DNA of 64,000 nt. It comes from JAEUJM01 sp044221555. GTDB taxonomy: Bacteria; Actinomycetota; Acidimicrobiia; Acidimicrobiales; DATDAH01. Shown here piece by piece: positions 22,776-30,355 of the stretch; the first letter of the stretch is position 1; the number at the start of each line of letters is the position of its first letter. A program made the translations under genes and the position numbers. The notes under the pieces were generated by a model, which was not told the origin of the DNA, ran no database searches, and saw only the letters and a list, made by a program, of their open reading frames with translations. The stretch spans positions 62,001 to 126,000 of the forward strand of contig JBGAOY010000011.1 in the NCBI GenBank assembly GCA_044221555.1. Reading direction: 5' to 3'.

Positions 22776-23900
22776 GTGGCCCCACCCCCTCTGTCCGCGA
22801 TCATCCTGGCGGCGGGTGAGGGCAAGCGCATGCGTTCGCAGCGGCCCAAGCCGCTGCACGTCCTGTGCGGTCGACCGATGCTGCTCTACGTGCTCGATGC
22901 GCTGTCGGACTGCCCCGTGCGGCGCGCCGTGGTGGTGGTGGGCCACGGGGCCGAGCGGGTCACCAAGATGCTCCAGGAGGACGGCCCCGACCTGGTGATC
23001 GACCACGTCGAGCAGGACGTGCAACGCGGCACCGGCGACGCGGTCAGCGTCGGCCTCACCGGCCTCGATGACGACCTCGACGGCGATCTCGACGGTGGCG
23101 ACGTGCTGGTGCTGCCCGGCGACACGCCGCTCCTGCGGCCCGCCACCATCGCCGCCTTGGTGGACGAGCACCGCGAGAGCGGGGCCGCGGCCACGCTCCT
23201 CACCGCTCGGTTGGCCGACCCCACCGGCTACGGACGGGTGGTGCGGGGCCGCGACGGCGGCGTGAGCCGCGTGGTCGAGCACGTCGACGCCGACGACGAC
23301 GAGCGCCGCATCGACGAGATCAACACGTCGATCTACTGCTTCCGGCGGGGGGTGCTGGCGCCGGCGCTCCGGCGCCTCAGTCCCGAGGCCAACGCGCAGG
23401 GCGAGTACTACCTCACCGACGTCATCGAGGTGCTGCACAGCGCCGGCTACCCGGTGGCGTCCGTCGTGGCCGACGACGCCGGCGAGATCGCGGGGGTCAA
23501 CGACCGGGCGCAGCTCGCCGCCGCCGAGAGCGAGCTGCGCCGGCGCACCGCGGCCGGGTGGATGGCCCGGGGCGTCACCATGGTCGACCCCGACCGCACC
23601 TACATCGACGCCACGGTCGAGCTGGCCACCGACGTCACCTTGTTCCCCGGCACGCTGCTCCAGGGGCGCACGGTGGTGGGCCAGGGCACCGAGCTGGGGC
23701 CCGACACCCGGCTGGTGGACTGCGTGGTCGGCGCAGACTGTGTGGTGGAGCAGACCGTGGGCCGCGACGCCGAGGTGGGCGATGGCGCGGTCGTGGGGCC
23801 CTTCGCGGTGCTCGAGTCGGGCGCCCAGATCCCGGCGGGGACCCGCACGGGCGCCTTCTACACTGGCCGCCTCGGCGACTCCGGCAACCCCAGCCACTGA
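22776..23900 (+). CDS. glmU: GlmU-type UDP-GlcNAc pyrophosphorylase, truncated acetyltransferase domain
   Basis: A 374-residue protein. Residues 1-230 are a complete nucleotidyltransferase domain (LAAGEGKRMRSQRPKPLH at 11-28, LPGDTPLL, GYGRVVR, EINTSIYCF, GEYYLTD). From about 255 a left-handed beta-helix starts (VTMVDPDRTYIDATVELATD) but the protein stops at GPFAVLESGAQIPAGTRTGAFYTG. Normal GlmU is about 450-490 residues. The missing part holds the catalytic His and acetyl-CoA site for GlcN-1-P acetylation. So the uridylyltransferase step of cell-wall precursor synthesis is supported, the acetyl step is not. GTG start with AAAGGA upstream; prs follows 14 bases later. Confidence 0.88.
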   Translation: MAPPPLSAIILAAGEGKRMRSQRPKPLHVLCGRPMLLYVLDALSDCPVRRAVVVVGHGAERVTKMLQEDGPDLVIDHVEQDVQRGTGDAVSVGLTGLDDDLDGDLDGGDVLVLPGDTPLLRPATIAALVDEHRESGAAATLLTARLADPTGYGRVVRGRDGGVSRVVEHVDADDDERRIDEINTSIYCFRRGVLAPALRRLSPEANAQGEYYLTDVIEVLHSAGYPVASVVADDAGEIAGVNDRAQLAAAESELRRRTAAGWMARGVTMVDPDRTYIDATVELATDVTLFPGTLLQGRTVVGQGTELGPDTRLVDCVVGADCVVEQTVGRDAEVGDGAVVGPFAVLESGAQIPAGTRTGAFYTGRLGDSGNPSH

Positions 23901-23914
23901 GGCGGAAGGCGATC

Positions 23915-24898
23915 ATGGAGCAGGTATCGACCAAGCGGTTCCACCTCGTGTCCGGTGAGGCGAACCTGCCCCTCGCCGAGGAGATCGCCGACCAGCTCGG
24001 TGAGCGGCTGTGCGAGACGAACCTGGCGGAGTTCGCCAACGGTGAGCTGCACTGCCGGTTCGGCGAGTCGGTGCGGGGCAGCGACGTGTTCATCGTGCAG
24101 TCGCACTGCTCCAGCGGCGACAGCTCGGTGAACGACGCGATCATGCAGCAGCTGATCATGGTCGACGCCGCCCGGCGGGCCTCGGCCAAGCGCATCACCG
24201 TGGTCTGCCCCTTCTACGGCTACGGCCGCCAGGACCGCAAGGCCGAGGGCCGTGAGCCCATCACCGCCAAGCTGGTGGCCAACCTGTTCACCGTGGCCGG
24301 CGCCGGCCGGCTGGTCAGCGTCGACCTCCACTCGGGCCAGATCCAGGGCTTCTTCGACGGTCCCGTCGACCATCTGACGGCGATGCCCGTCCTGGTCGAC
24401 TGGATGGCGTCGAACCTCGAGGGCGACCTCACCGTGGTGTCGCCCGACGCCGGCCGGGCCAAGGTGGCCGAGCGCTACGCCAACGTGCTGGGCGCCGACC
24501 TGGCCATCGTGCACAAGCGCCACGTGGCCGGGGTGAAGAACATGGTGGAGGCCGGCGAGGTGGTCGGCGACGTGGAGGGCCGCACCTGCGTGCTGATCGA
24601 CGACATGATCGACACCGGCGGCACGCTGGTCGCCGCTGCGGAGGCGGTGGCGGCCCAGGGCGCCGGCCAGGTGCATGCCGCGGCCACCCACGGCCTGTTC
24701 TCGGGCCCCGCCATCGCCCGCATCTCCGACTCGGCCATCGAGAAGGTGGTGGTCACCAACACCCTGCCCCTGCCGCCCGAGAAGCGGATCGACAAGATCG
24801 AGGTCGTGTCGATCGCCAAGGTGATCGCCGATGCGCTGGGCGCGGTCTTCGAGGACACGTCGGTCAGCGAGATCTTCGGCGGCGCCAACCAGAGCTGA
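23915..24898 (+). CDS. prs: ribose-phosphate pyrophosphokinase
   Basis: A 327-residue class I PRPP synthase that makes PRPP from ribose-5-phosphate and ATP for nucleotide, His and Trp synthesis. Key motifs: FANGELHCRFGESVRG, RQDRKAEGREPI, VDLHSGQIQGFF, the catalytic Lys loop VHKRHVAG, and the PRPP loop DDMIDTGGTL. GGAAGG lies before the ATG. Only 14 bases separate it from glmU, so they are very likely one transcript, as glmU-prs are in many Gram-positive bacteria. Confidence 0.97.
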   Translation: MEQVSTKRFHLVSGEANLPLAEEIADQLGERLCETNLAEFANGELHCRFGESVRGSDVFIVQSHCSSGDSSVNDAIMQQLIMVDAARRASAKRITVVCPFYGYGRQDRKAEGREPITAKLVANLFTVAGAGRLVSVDLHSGQIQGFFDGPVDHLTAMPVLVDWMASNLEGDLTVVSPDAGRAKVAERYANVLGADLAIVHKRHVAGVKNMVEAGEVVGDVEGRTCVLIDDMIDTGGTLVAAAEAVAAQGAGQVHAAATHGLFSGPAIARISDSAIEKVVVTNTLPLPPEKRIDKIEVVSIAKVIADALGAVFEDTSVSEIFGGANQS

Positions 24899-24946
24899 GC
24901 CCGCGCCCGAGCGTCGGGCCTCGGCGGGCGGTGCTCGAGCTCGTCG

Positions 24947-25180
24947 TCAGTGCTCGAGGTGGCGCATGTGGAGCCAGACCGCCACGGTCCCGCCCACGAA
25001 CACGCCCGCCCACAGCCCGGTCCACACCGCCAGCCAGGCCAGGGCCGCGGTAGAGGCCTCGGGGCTCACCGCCTCGAACGCGATGAAGGCGCCGATGGCG
25101 AGCAGCGGGATGCCGACGAGCACGCCGACCACGACGGATCGGGTGAAGTCCTTGTCGGTGAGTTCGGACATGTCGCTCAT
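24947..25180 (-). CDS. small two-helix membrane protein
   Basis: A 77-residue protein with two membrane helices (VVVGVLVGIPLLAIGAFIAF and LAWLAVWTGLWAGVFVGGTV) joined by a short acidic loop, and a His-rich end MRHLEH. I do not recognise a family. It has strong codon bias. No Shine-Dalgarno precedes the ATG; a second ATG 9 bases inside is possible. It lies between convergent prs and divergent rplY. Confidence 0.65.
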   Translation of the reverse strand: MSDMSELTDKDFTRSVVVGVLVGIPLLAIGAFIAFEAVSPEASTAALAWLAVWTGLWAGVFVGGTVAVWLHMRHLEH

Positions 25181-25293
25181 GGGCACGAGCGAACCTGATC
25201 GCGAGGCGCCGGGATAGGGCCGAAGGTCCCGTCTGCCCCTGGTGGTGGGCGCTCGTCCGGGAGCGGGGCGGGACCCCGGGAATCGAGCGTCAG

Positions 25294-25324
25294 TTGTCAC
25301 CCGTGCGGATGCCGCCGGTAGGCT
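25294..25324 (+). promoter_or_regulatory. likely rplY promoter
   Basis: TTGTCA (25294-25299) and TAGGCT (25319-25324) are separated by 19 bases. Both resemble the vegetative consensus. The leader to the rplY ATG would be about 70 bases. I see no riboswitch-like or autogenous fold there, only GCCGGACCCA direct repeats. Confidence 0.45.
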
Positions 25325-25401
25325 TGCCTGCTGTCCCGGGGCACCCTCGCCCCACCGCCGGACCCACCGCCGGACCCATCCGCAGCCAGGAGCGCACACG
25401 C

Positions 25402-26067
25402 ATGGCCGAACTCACCCTCACCGCCGAGACCGGCCGTCCCACCGGCAGCCGTGCCTCGAACCGCCTGCGGGCCGAGGGCAAGATCCCCGGTGTCGTGTAC
25501 GGACTGGGCTCCGACCCGAAGGCCGTGGCGGTCAACTGGCGCGAGTTGCGGCAGGTGCTCACCACCGACGCGGGCCTCAACGCCCTGATCAACCTCGACA
25601 TCGACGGGGAGCAGCACCTCAGCATCGTCAAGGAGATGCAGCGCAACCCGGTCAAGCGCTCGGTCACCCACGTCGACTTCATCCTGATCGACCGCGAGGC
25701 CGACATCGAGGTCGAGGTGCCGGTGGTGCTCGAGGGCGATGCCGACCTGGTGGAGCGCGAGAACGGCACCGTGTCCCAGGTGCTGTTCAGCCTCACCATC
25801 ATCGCCAAGCCGGGCAAGATCCCCGATCAGCTCACCGCCGACATCTCGGCGCTCGAGATCGGCGAGTCCATCCGGGTGGCCGACCTGGCGCTGCCCGACG
25901 GTGTGCGCACCGAGGTCGACCCCGAGGACCCGATCGCCATGGGTGAGATCACCCGGGCCACGCTCGAGTCGGAAGCCGCGGAGGCGGCCGCCGAGGAAGC
26001 GGGCGAGGCCGGCACCGAGGCGGGCTCGTCGGACGCCTCCGGCGAGGGCGGCGGCGACGCCGGCTGA
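25402..26067 (+). CDS. rplY: 50S ribosomal protein bL25, long (CTC) form
   Basis: A 221-residue protein. The N-terminal ~95 residues are the 5S-rRNA-binding L25 domain (TGSRASNRLRAEGKIPGVVYG...NPVKRSVTHVDFILI). Residues 96-185 are the TL5/CTC beta domain (IEVEVPVVLEGDADLV). The tail is Glu/Ala/Gly-rich and low complexity. Ahead of pth as in mycobacteria. AGGAG lies 11 bases before the ATG. The long form is linked to stress responses in some Gram-positive bacteria. Confidence 0.95.
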   Translation: MAELTLTAETGRPTGSRASNRLRAEGKIPGVVYGLGSDPKAVAVNWRELRQVLTTDAGLNALINLDIDGEQHLSIVKEMQRNPVKRSVTHVDFILIDREADIEVEVPVVLEGDADLVERENGTVSQVLFSLTIIAKPGKIPDQLTADISALEIGESIRVADLALPDGVRTEVDPEDPIAMGEITRATLESEAAEAAAEEAGEAGTEAGSSDASGEGGGDAG

Positions 26068-26101
26068 TCGCCGGCGGGGCACCCCCGCCGATCTGCTGGT
26101 C

Positions 26102-26662
26102 GTGGGCCTGGGCAACCCCGGAACGGAGTTCGAGCGCAGCCGGCACAACGTCGGCGCCGAGGTGGTCGCCCTGCTGGCCGAACGCCACGGCGCCCGGTTG
26201 CGTGCCCGCAAGGAGCGCGCCCGGGCCGACGAGGTCCGGGTGGGTGCACAGCGCCTGGCCCTGGCCGTGCCCCTCACCTACATGAACGACTCGGGCCAGG
26301 CCGTGGCCCCGCTGGTCCGGCGCTACGGGCTCGAGGACCACCTGCATGCCGTCGTGATCGTGCACGACGAGCTCGACCTGCCCGTCGGCCGGCTCAAGCT
26401 GAAGGTCGGTGGCGGTCTCGCCGGCCACAACGGCCTGCGCTCGATCAAGGCCCACCTCCACTCGGACGACTTCGTGCGGCTCCGCATCGGTGTGGGCAAG
26501 CCGCCGAGCAAGGAGCACGGTGCCGACCACGTGCTGAAACGCGTCCCCAAGGCCGACCGGGTCGAGCTCGACGTCGCGGTCCACGAGGCCGCCGACGCCG
26601 TCGAGCTGATACTGGCCGAAGGGGTCGAGGCGGCCATGACCCGGGTCAACGCCCGGGCCTGA
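26102..26662 (+). CDS. pth: peptidyl-tRNA hydrolase (start uncertain)
   Basis: Bacterial Pth releases peptides from stalled peptidyl-tRNA. Motifs: GLGNPGTEFERSRHNVG (the catalytic His is in RHN), PLTYMNDSG, VIVHDELDLPVG, GGGLAGHNGLRSI and RIGVGKP. The GTG at 26102 gives 186 residues but begins inside the first strand LLVVGLGNPG. No ATG, GTG or TTG lies in frame between the rplY stop and that strand, so the real start may be CTG (26093 or 26096), or translation may carry over from rplY. It follows rplY by a few bases, as in mycobacteria. Confidence 0.92.
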   Translation: MGLGNPGTEFERSRHNVGAEVVALLAERHGARLRARKERARADEVRVGAQRLALAVPLTYMNDSGQAVAPLVRRYGLEDHLHAVVIVHDELDLPVGRLKLKVGGGLAGHNGLRSIKAHLHSDDFVRLRIGVGKPPSKEHGADHVLKRVPKADRVELDVAVHEAADAVELILAEGVEAAMTRVNARA

Positions 26663-26686
26663 GCCCGCGATCGTCGGGCCGTTCGG

Positions 26687-26986
26687 TCAGTTGTTGCGGT
26701 ACTGGTCGTTGTACTGCCGGCCGCCGCCACCCCAGGACATGATGTCGAGCACGAGCCCGCTGAACACGAACAGCCAGCCGATGCCGTGCACGCCCGAGAT
26801 CGGCGCGTAGGCCAGCGCGTAGAACAGGGTGGTCCACGGCAGCACCAGGAAGCCGAGGAACCCCATCCAGAACGAATCGAAGGCGAGCGACAGCTTTCCG
26901 GTCTGGTGGTCGCCGAAGAGCCACATCAAGAACAGCGCGAGGCGCGGCGACAACCAGCTGGCGATCACGACGAGGCAGCAACCCAT
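26687..26986 (-). CDS. small conserved membrane protein (99 aa)
   Basis: Three membrane helices are visible: LVVIASWLSPRLALFLMWLF, FLGFLVLPWTTLFYALAYA and IGWLFVFSGLVLDIMSW. A polar tail GGGGRQYNDQYRNN follows. The SPRLALFLMWLF and LPWTTLFYAL pieces are like a conserved actinobacterial membrane protein of unknown function. Convergent with pth; the frame extends upstream but the ATG at 26986 gives the expected N-terminus. Confidence 0.78.
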   Translation of the reverse strand: MGCCLVVIASWLSPRLALFLMWLFGDHQTGKLSLAFDSFWMGFLGFLVLPWTTLFYALAYAPISGVHGIGWLFVFSGLVLDIMSWGGGGRQYNDQYRNN

Positions 26987-27116
26987 GCGTGCATGTTCGC
27001 GTACCGGCGCCGGCCCCGCGCAACGAATCGTGATTCGGCCCTCCCGGGTGACGGAGGCAGGCCCGCGGTCTGAGAAGATGCCGGGTGGGCGACGGCCCGA
27101 CCAGAAGGGGGAATCG

Positions 27117-28430
27117 GTGCGCAGGACGATCTCGTGGGGGGCGGTGGCAGCCATGGCGGTGGTCGCGGTCGCGTGCAGCAGCAGCGGTGGCGGTGCTGAC
27201 GACGCCGCGTCGACCACCACCACCGAAGCGGCGGCCCCCGTCGACTACTCGGACCGGGGGCCCTACGCGGTGGGTGAGGTGGATCTCGAGCTCGACGCCG
27301 ACCACCAGATCGCAGTGTTCTACCCGGTGGACCGGGACTCGTTGGCGGACGACGCCGAGCCCTACACGTACTCGGGCGAGGACATCTTCGGGCCTGAGAT
27401 CGTCGATCTGCTGCCGGGCGCCCTGGCCGGCGAGATCGCGCCGCCCGACACCTGGGTCGAGGCGCCGGCCAGCGCAGACGGGCCGTTCCCCGTGGTCATC
27501 CACAGCCACGGCGCCGCCGGCAACCTGCGGTTCGCCAACCTGCACAACAGCCACGTGGCGTCGTGGGGCTACGTGGTCGCCGCGGTCGACCATCCCGAGC
27601 GAGGCGTCGTGGCCGCGCTGTCCGGTGCCACCGGCGGTGGCTCCGGTGGCTCCGGTGGCTCCGGCGGCGGAGGCGGGTGCGACGTGCCCGACCAGAGCGA
27701 GGCCTTCCTCGACAGCGATCAGCTCGCCGCCGGCCTCGACCTGCTGGGGGAGGAGAACGACACGAGCGGGTCCCCGCTGGAGGGCGTGGTCGACACCGAG
27801 CAGGTGGCGGCAGAGGGCCACAGCGCCGGCGGGAGCGCGTCGGGCACGCTGGCCTACGACGGGAGGGTCGACGTGTGGATCGGGCAGGCTCCGGGCACGC
27901 CCCTCGAGCCGGGCTCCGACCCGGGATCGTACGTGTCGGTCACCGAGAACGCCGACGGCGGGTGCGACGTCGAGTTCGAGACCGACCAGCAGTTGGCCGA
28001 CACCAGCCCGCCGCCGGTGCCGTCGATGATCATCGCCGCCGAGGGCGACACGGTGATCCCCCTCGACCGGGTCGAGTCGATCTTCGCCTGGCTCGACACG
28101 CCCAAGCGCCTGGTGGTCATCGCCGACAGCGGTCACGCGGTCTTCGTCGACCCCTGCCCCCTCATCCAGGAGGAGGGTGGCCTGTCGGCGTTCGTGTCGG
28201 CTCTGGGCCTCGATCCGGACGACGTCCCGCTGGTCGAGCTCGGCGAGAACGGCTGCCTGCCCACCGACACCCCGGCGGAGACGGTGTGGGCGATGATCGA
28301 CCACGTCACGGTCGCCGAGTTGAACGACGTGTTCGACATCGATCGCGCCGCGGCCCGGGCGAGCCTGGCGCCCGACTACCTCGCCGAGACCTTCCCCGAC
28401 CGCTTCGCCAGGGAGGACGTGGCCGACTGA
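27117..28430 (+). CDS. alpha/beta-hydrolase lipoprotein
   Basis: A 437-residue protein. The signal peptide ends with VAVAC (lipobox), then a Ser/Thr linker. The hydrolase domain has PFPVVIHSHGAAGN (oxyanion region), the nucleophile elbow EGHSAGGS, an Asp-containing EGDTVIPLDR strand and SGHAVF with the likely catalytic His. This fits the dienelactone hydrolase, PAF-acetylhydrolase or polyester-hydrolase branch. A Gly/Ser run (GGGSGGSGGSGGGGGC) interrupts the domain. It should act outside the membrane on esters or lipids. The GTG start was chosen for AAGGGGG upstream and the clean signal peptide. Confidence 0.87.
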   Translation: MRRTISWGAVAAMAVVAVACSSSGGGADDAASTTTTEAAAPVDYSDRGPYAVGEVDLELDADHQIAVFYPVDRDSLADDAEPYTYSGEDIFGPEIVDLLPGALAGEIAPPDTWVEAPASADGPFPVVIHSHGAAGNLRFANLHNSHVASWGYVVAAVDHPERGVVAALSGATGGGSGGSGGSGGGGGCDVPDQSEAFLDSDQLAAGLDLLGEENDTSGSPLEGVVDTEQVAAEGHSAGGSASGTLAYDGRVDVWIGQAPGTPLEPGSDPGSYVSVTENADGGCDVEFETDQQLADTSPPPVPSMIIAAEGDTVIPLDRVESIFAWLDTPKRLVVIADSGHAVFVDPCPLIQEEGGLSAFVSALGLDPDDVPLVELGENGCLPTDTPAETVWAMIDHVTVAELNDVFDIDRAAARASLAPDYLAETFPDRFAREDVAD

Positions 28431-28432
28431 TC

Positions 28433-28451
28433 GGCCGCGCCCGGCGCGGCC
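28433..28451 (+). terminator. hairpin after the hydrolase gene
   Basis: GGCCGCGC / GCGCGGCC is a perfect 8-base stem around CCG, starting 3 bases after the stop codon. Confidence 0.5.
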
Positions 28452-28560
28452 GGGGGCGCACGGCAGGCCCGGGGACCCGGGGGCCGGGCGGTCGCGGGCG
28501 GGAGCCACGCCGGCGCCTGGCGCGGTCGCCCCCGGCGCCCGATCTGCCACAATGCGCTCC

Positions 28561-30198
28561 GTGTCAGGCGGAGCAGTGGTGGACAGGCGCGCGTGGCGCG
28601 AGGTCGAGGCCATCGACACGCCCGCGTCCGCCGGCCCGCCCGTGCTCGCGGGCATCCTCCTCGGCGGGGCGCTCGTCGCCTTCCTGATCTGGCGCGATCA
28701 CGTGGAGGCCGCGGTGATCCTGGCCGCGGTGGTGGCCACGATCACGCTCCTGCGGCGGGTGTGGCCGGCGTTCGACCGCGTGTTCGGGCGGTTCTTCGCC
28801 GCGGTCGGCCACGCCGTGGGCATCGGGCTCAGCTGGCTGGCCCTCGGGCTCACGATGCTCGTGGTGGTGCTGCCGGTCTGGGTGATCACCACGGTCCTGC
28901 GCTGGGACGTGCTCGAGCCCGACCACGAGCGCGGGGGCTGGGCGATCCGCCGGTTCCGGGTGTGGCAGAGCCGGCCGGACCGCGGGTTCGCCAACGAGCG
29001 GCAGACGCTCCGGTGGCAGACGCGGGTGCACGGCTTCCTGGTGGTGGCGGTGCCGCTGGCCGTCGTGGCGATCATCGCCTTCCCCCTCCGCGACCCGTCG
29101 CTGCGGCTCGCCGGCGAGTTGATGCCGGGGCACCTCGTCTTCGGTGGCTCCGACGACACGGCCGCGCCCGTCGGGCCGGGCCCCGCCACCGACACGCCCG
29201 GGGCCCTGCCCGACCCCACCGGCGACCCCCCGGACGGCGCGCCGCGTGACGTCTTCCTCGCCCACGCCGGCGATCCGTGGGTGCCCGACTTCTTCAACCA
29301 GTACTTCCCGGTCAAGTTCGCCTTCGACCCCTACCTCACCGTGCGGGCCGCCGACCGCGAGGAGCAGTACGTCAACGTGCACGACCGGGTGCGGCGCAGC
29401 TACGTGCCCGACGGCGCGGCGGACGACCCCGCCGCGCTCGACGTGTGGTTCTTCGGTGGCTCGGCCCTCTTCGGCCAGGGCCAGCGCGACGACCACACCA
29501 TCCCGTCCGAGGTGGTCCGGCTGGCCGAGGAGGCGGGCGTGCCCATCCGCGCCCAGAACTTCGGGGTGCCGTCGTACATGGCGTGGCAGGACGCCGTCCT
29601 GCTGGCTCAGCTGCTCACCGAGCGGCCCGCACCCGACCTCATCGTCACCTACGAGGGCTACAACGACATCGTCCAGACGATCTGGGCGGGCTCGCCCACC
29701 CAGGTGTCCACCGGGTTCGCGAACCAGGTGCGCGACGCCCTCATCGAGGGGGGAGCCGACCTCGCGGGCGCCGACAACAGCGCGGTCGACCCGATGCCCC
29801 GCACGTCGGCCTACTCGCCCCAGAACTCGGCGACCGTGTTCGGGCGGGCCGCCGGCACCCAGCGGGATCTCGCCGAGGTGCACGACATCCCGATCGCCCA
29901 GTACCTGCAGCCGTCGGTCTGGACGCGTGACCTCGCGGTGGACGACGCCACGCTCGCCAACATCGGCTCCGACCGCGCCTACCACGACAGCTACAAGCTC
30001 GGATGGAACCGGGCCCGGGAGCTGATGGCCACCGACGGGGTGGTCGACCTGGGCGACTCGCTCGACGATCTCGACGAGCTCGTCTTCGACGACGACGTGC
30101 ACACGAACGAGACCGGTGCGCGGGTGGTGGCCGAGGCCATCTACGCCGACCTCGCCGACACGCTGCAGCAGCTGCACGACGAGAAGGCCAGCCCCTGA
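28561..30198 (+). CDS. membrane-anchored SGNH/GDSL hydrolase
   Basis: A 545-residue protein. Four membrane helices occupy the first ~190 residues (AGILLGGALVAFLIW, AAVILAAVVATITLL, LALGLTMLVVVLPVW, GFLVVAVPLAVVAIIAF). A Pro/Asp linker follows, then an extracellular SGNH domain from about 280. Block I is FFGGSALFGQG, block III TYEGYND, and block V FDDDVHTNE with the Asp-His pair. It probably removes or transfers acyl groups on wall polymers or lipids. CACAAT, a weak -10, lies 7 bases before the GTG at 28561, which I prefer over the ATG at 28552 lying inside that element. Confidence 0.85.
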   Translation: MSGGAVVDRRAWREVEAIDTPASAGPPVLAGILLGGALVAFLIWRDHVEAAVILAAVVATITLLRRVWPAFDRVFGRFFAAVGHAVGIGLSWLALGLTMLVVVLPVWVITTVLRWDVLEPDHERGGWAIRRFRVWQSRPDRGFANERQTLRWQTRVHGFLVVAVPLAVVAIIAFPLRDPSLRLAGELMPGHLVFGGSDDTAAPVGPGPATDTPGALPDPTGDPPDGAPRDVFLAHAGDPWVPDFFNQYFPVKFAFDPYLTVRAADREEQYVNVHDRVRRSYVPDGAADDPAALDVWFFGGSALFGQGQRDDHTIPSEVVRLAEEAGVPIRAQNFGVPSYMAWQDAVLLAQLLTERPAPDLIVTYEGYNDIVQTIWAGSPTQVSTGFANQVRDALIEGGADLAGADNSAVDPMPRTSAYSPQNSATVFGRAAGTQRDLAEVHDIPIAQYLQPSVWTRDLAVDDATLANIGSDRAYHDSYKLGWNRARELMATDGVVDLGDSLDDLDELVFDDDVHTNETGARVVAEAIYADLADTLQQLHDEKASP

Positions 30199-30205
30199 GG
30201 CGGCG

Positions 30206-30224
30206 ACCGGCCCGGTAGGCCGGT
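30206..30224 (+). terminator. hairpin after the SGNH hydrolase gene
   Basis: ACCGGCC / GGCCGGT is a perfect 7-base stem with a CGGTA loop, 7 bases after the stop. Confidence 0.45.
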
Positions 30225-30330
30225 GCCGGCAGGGGGCGGTGCCCCGGAGGGTGCGTATTCGCTCACTCGGCCGAACCCAGCCGTTCGCCGTCCCTGGTCA
30301 CAGAGGCGCGGTTCGGCCGACCGGGCACCA

Positions 30331-30349
30331 ACGAGGATCCTCGTAGACT
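30331..30349 (+). promoter_or_regulatory. mfd promoter with overlapping palindrome
   Basis: TAGACT (30344-30349) is a -10 placed 6 bases before the mfd GTG. The 14-base perfect palindrome ACGAGGATCCTCGT (30331-30344) fills the spacer and shares the first T of the -10. A protein bound there would block RNA polymerase, so this is a candidate operator. Confidence 0.5.
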
Positions 30350-30355
30350 CGACGG

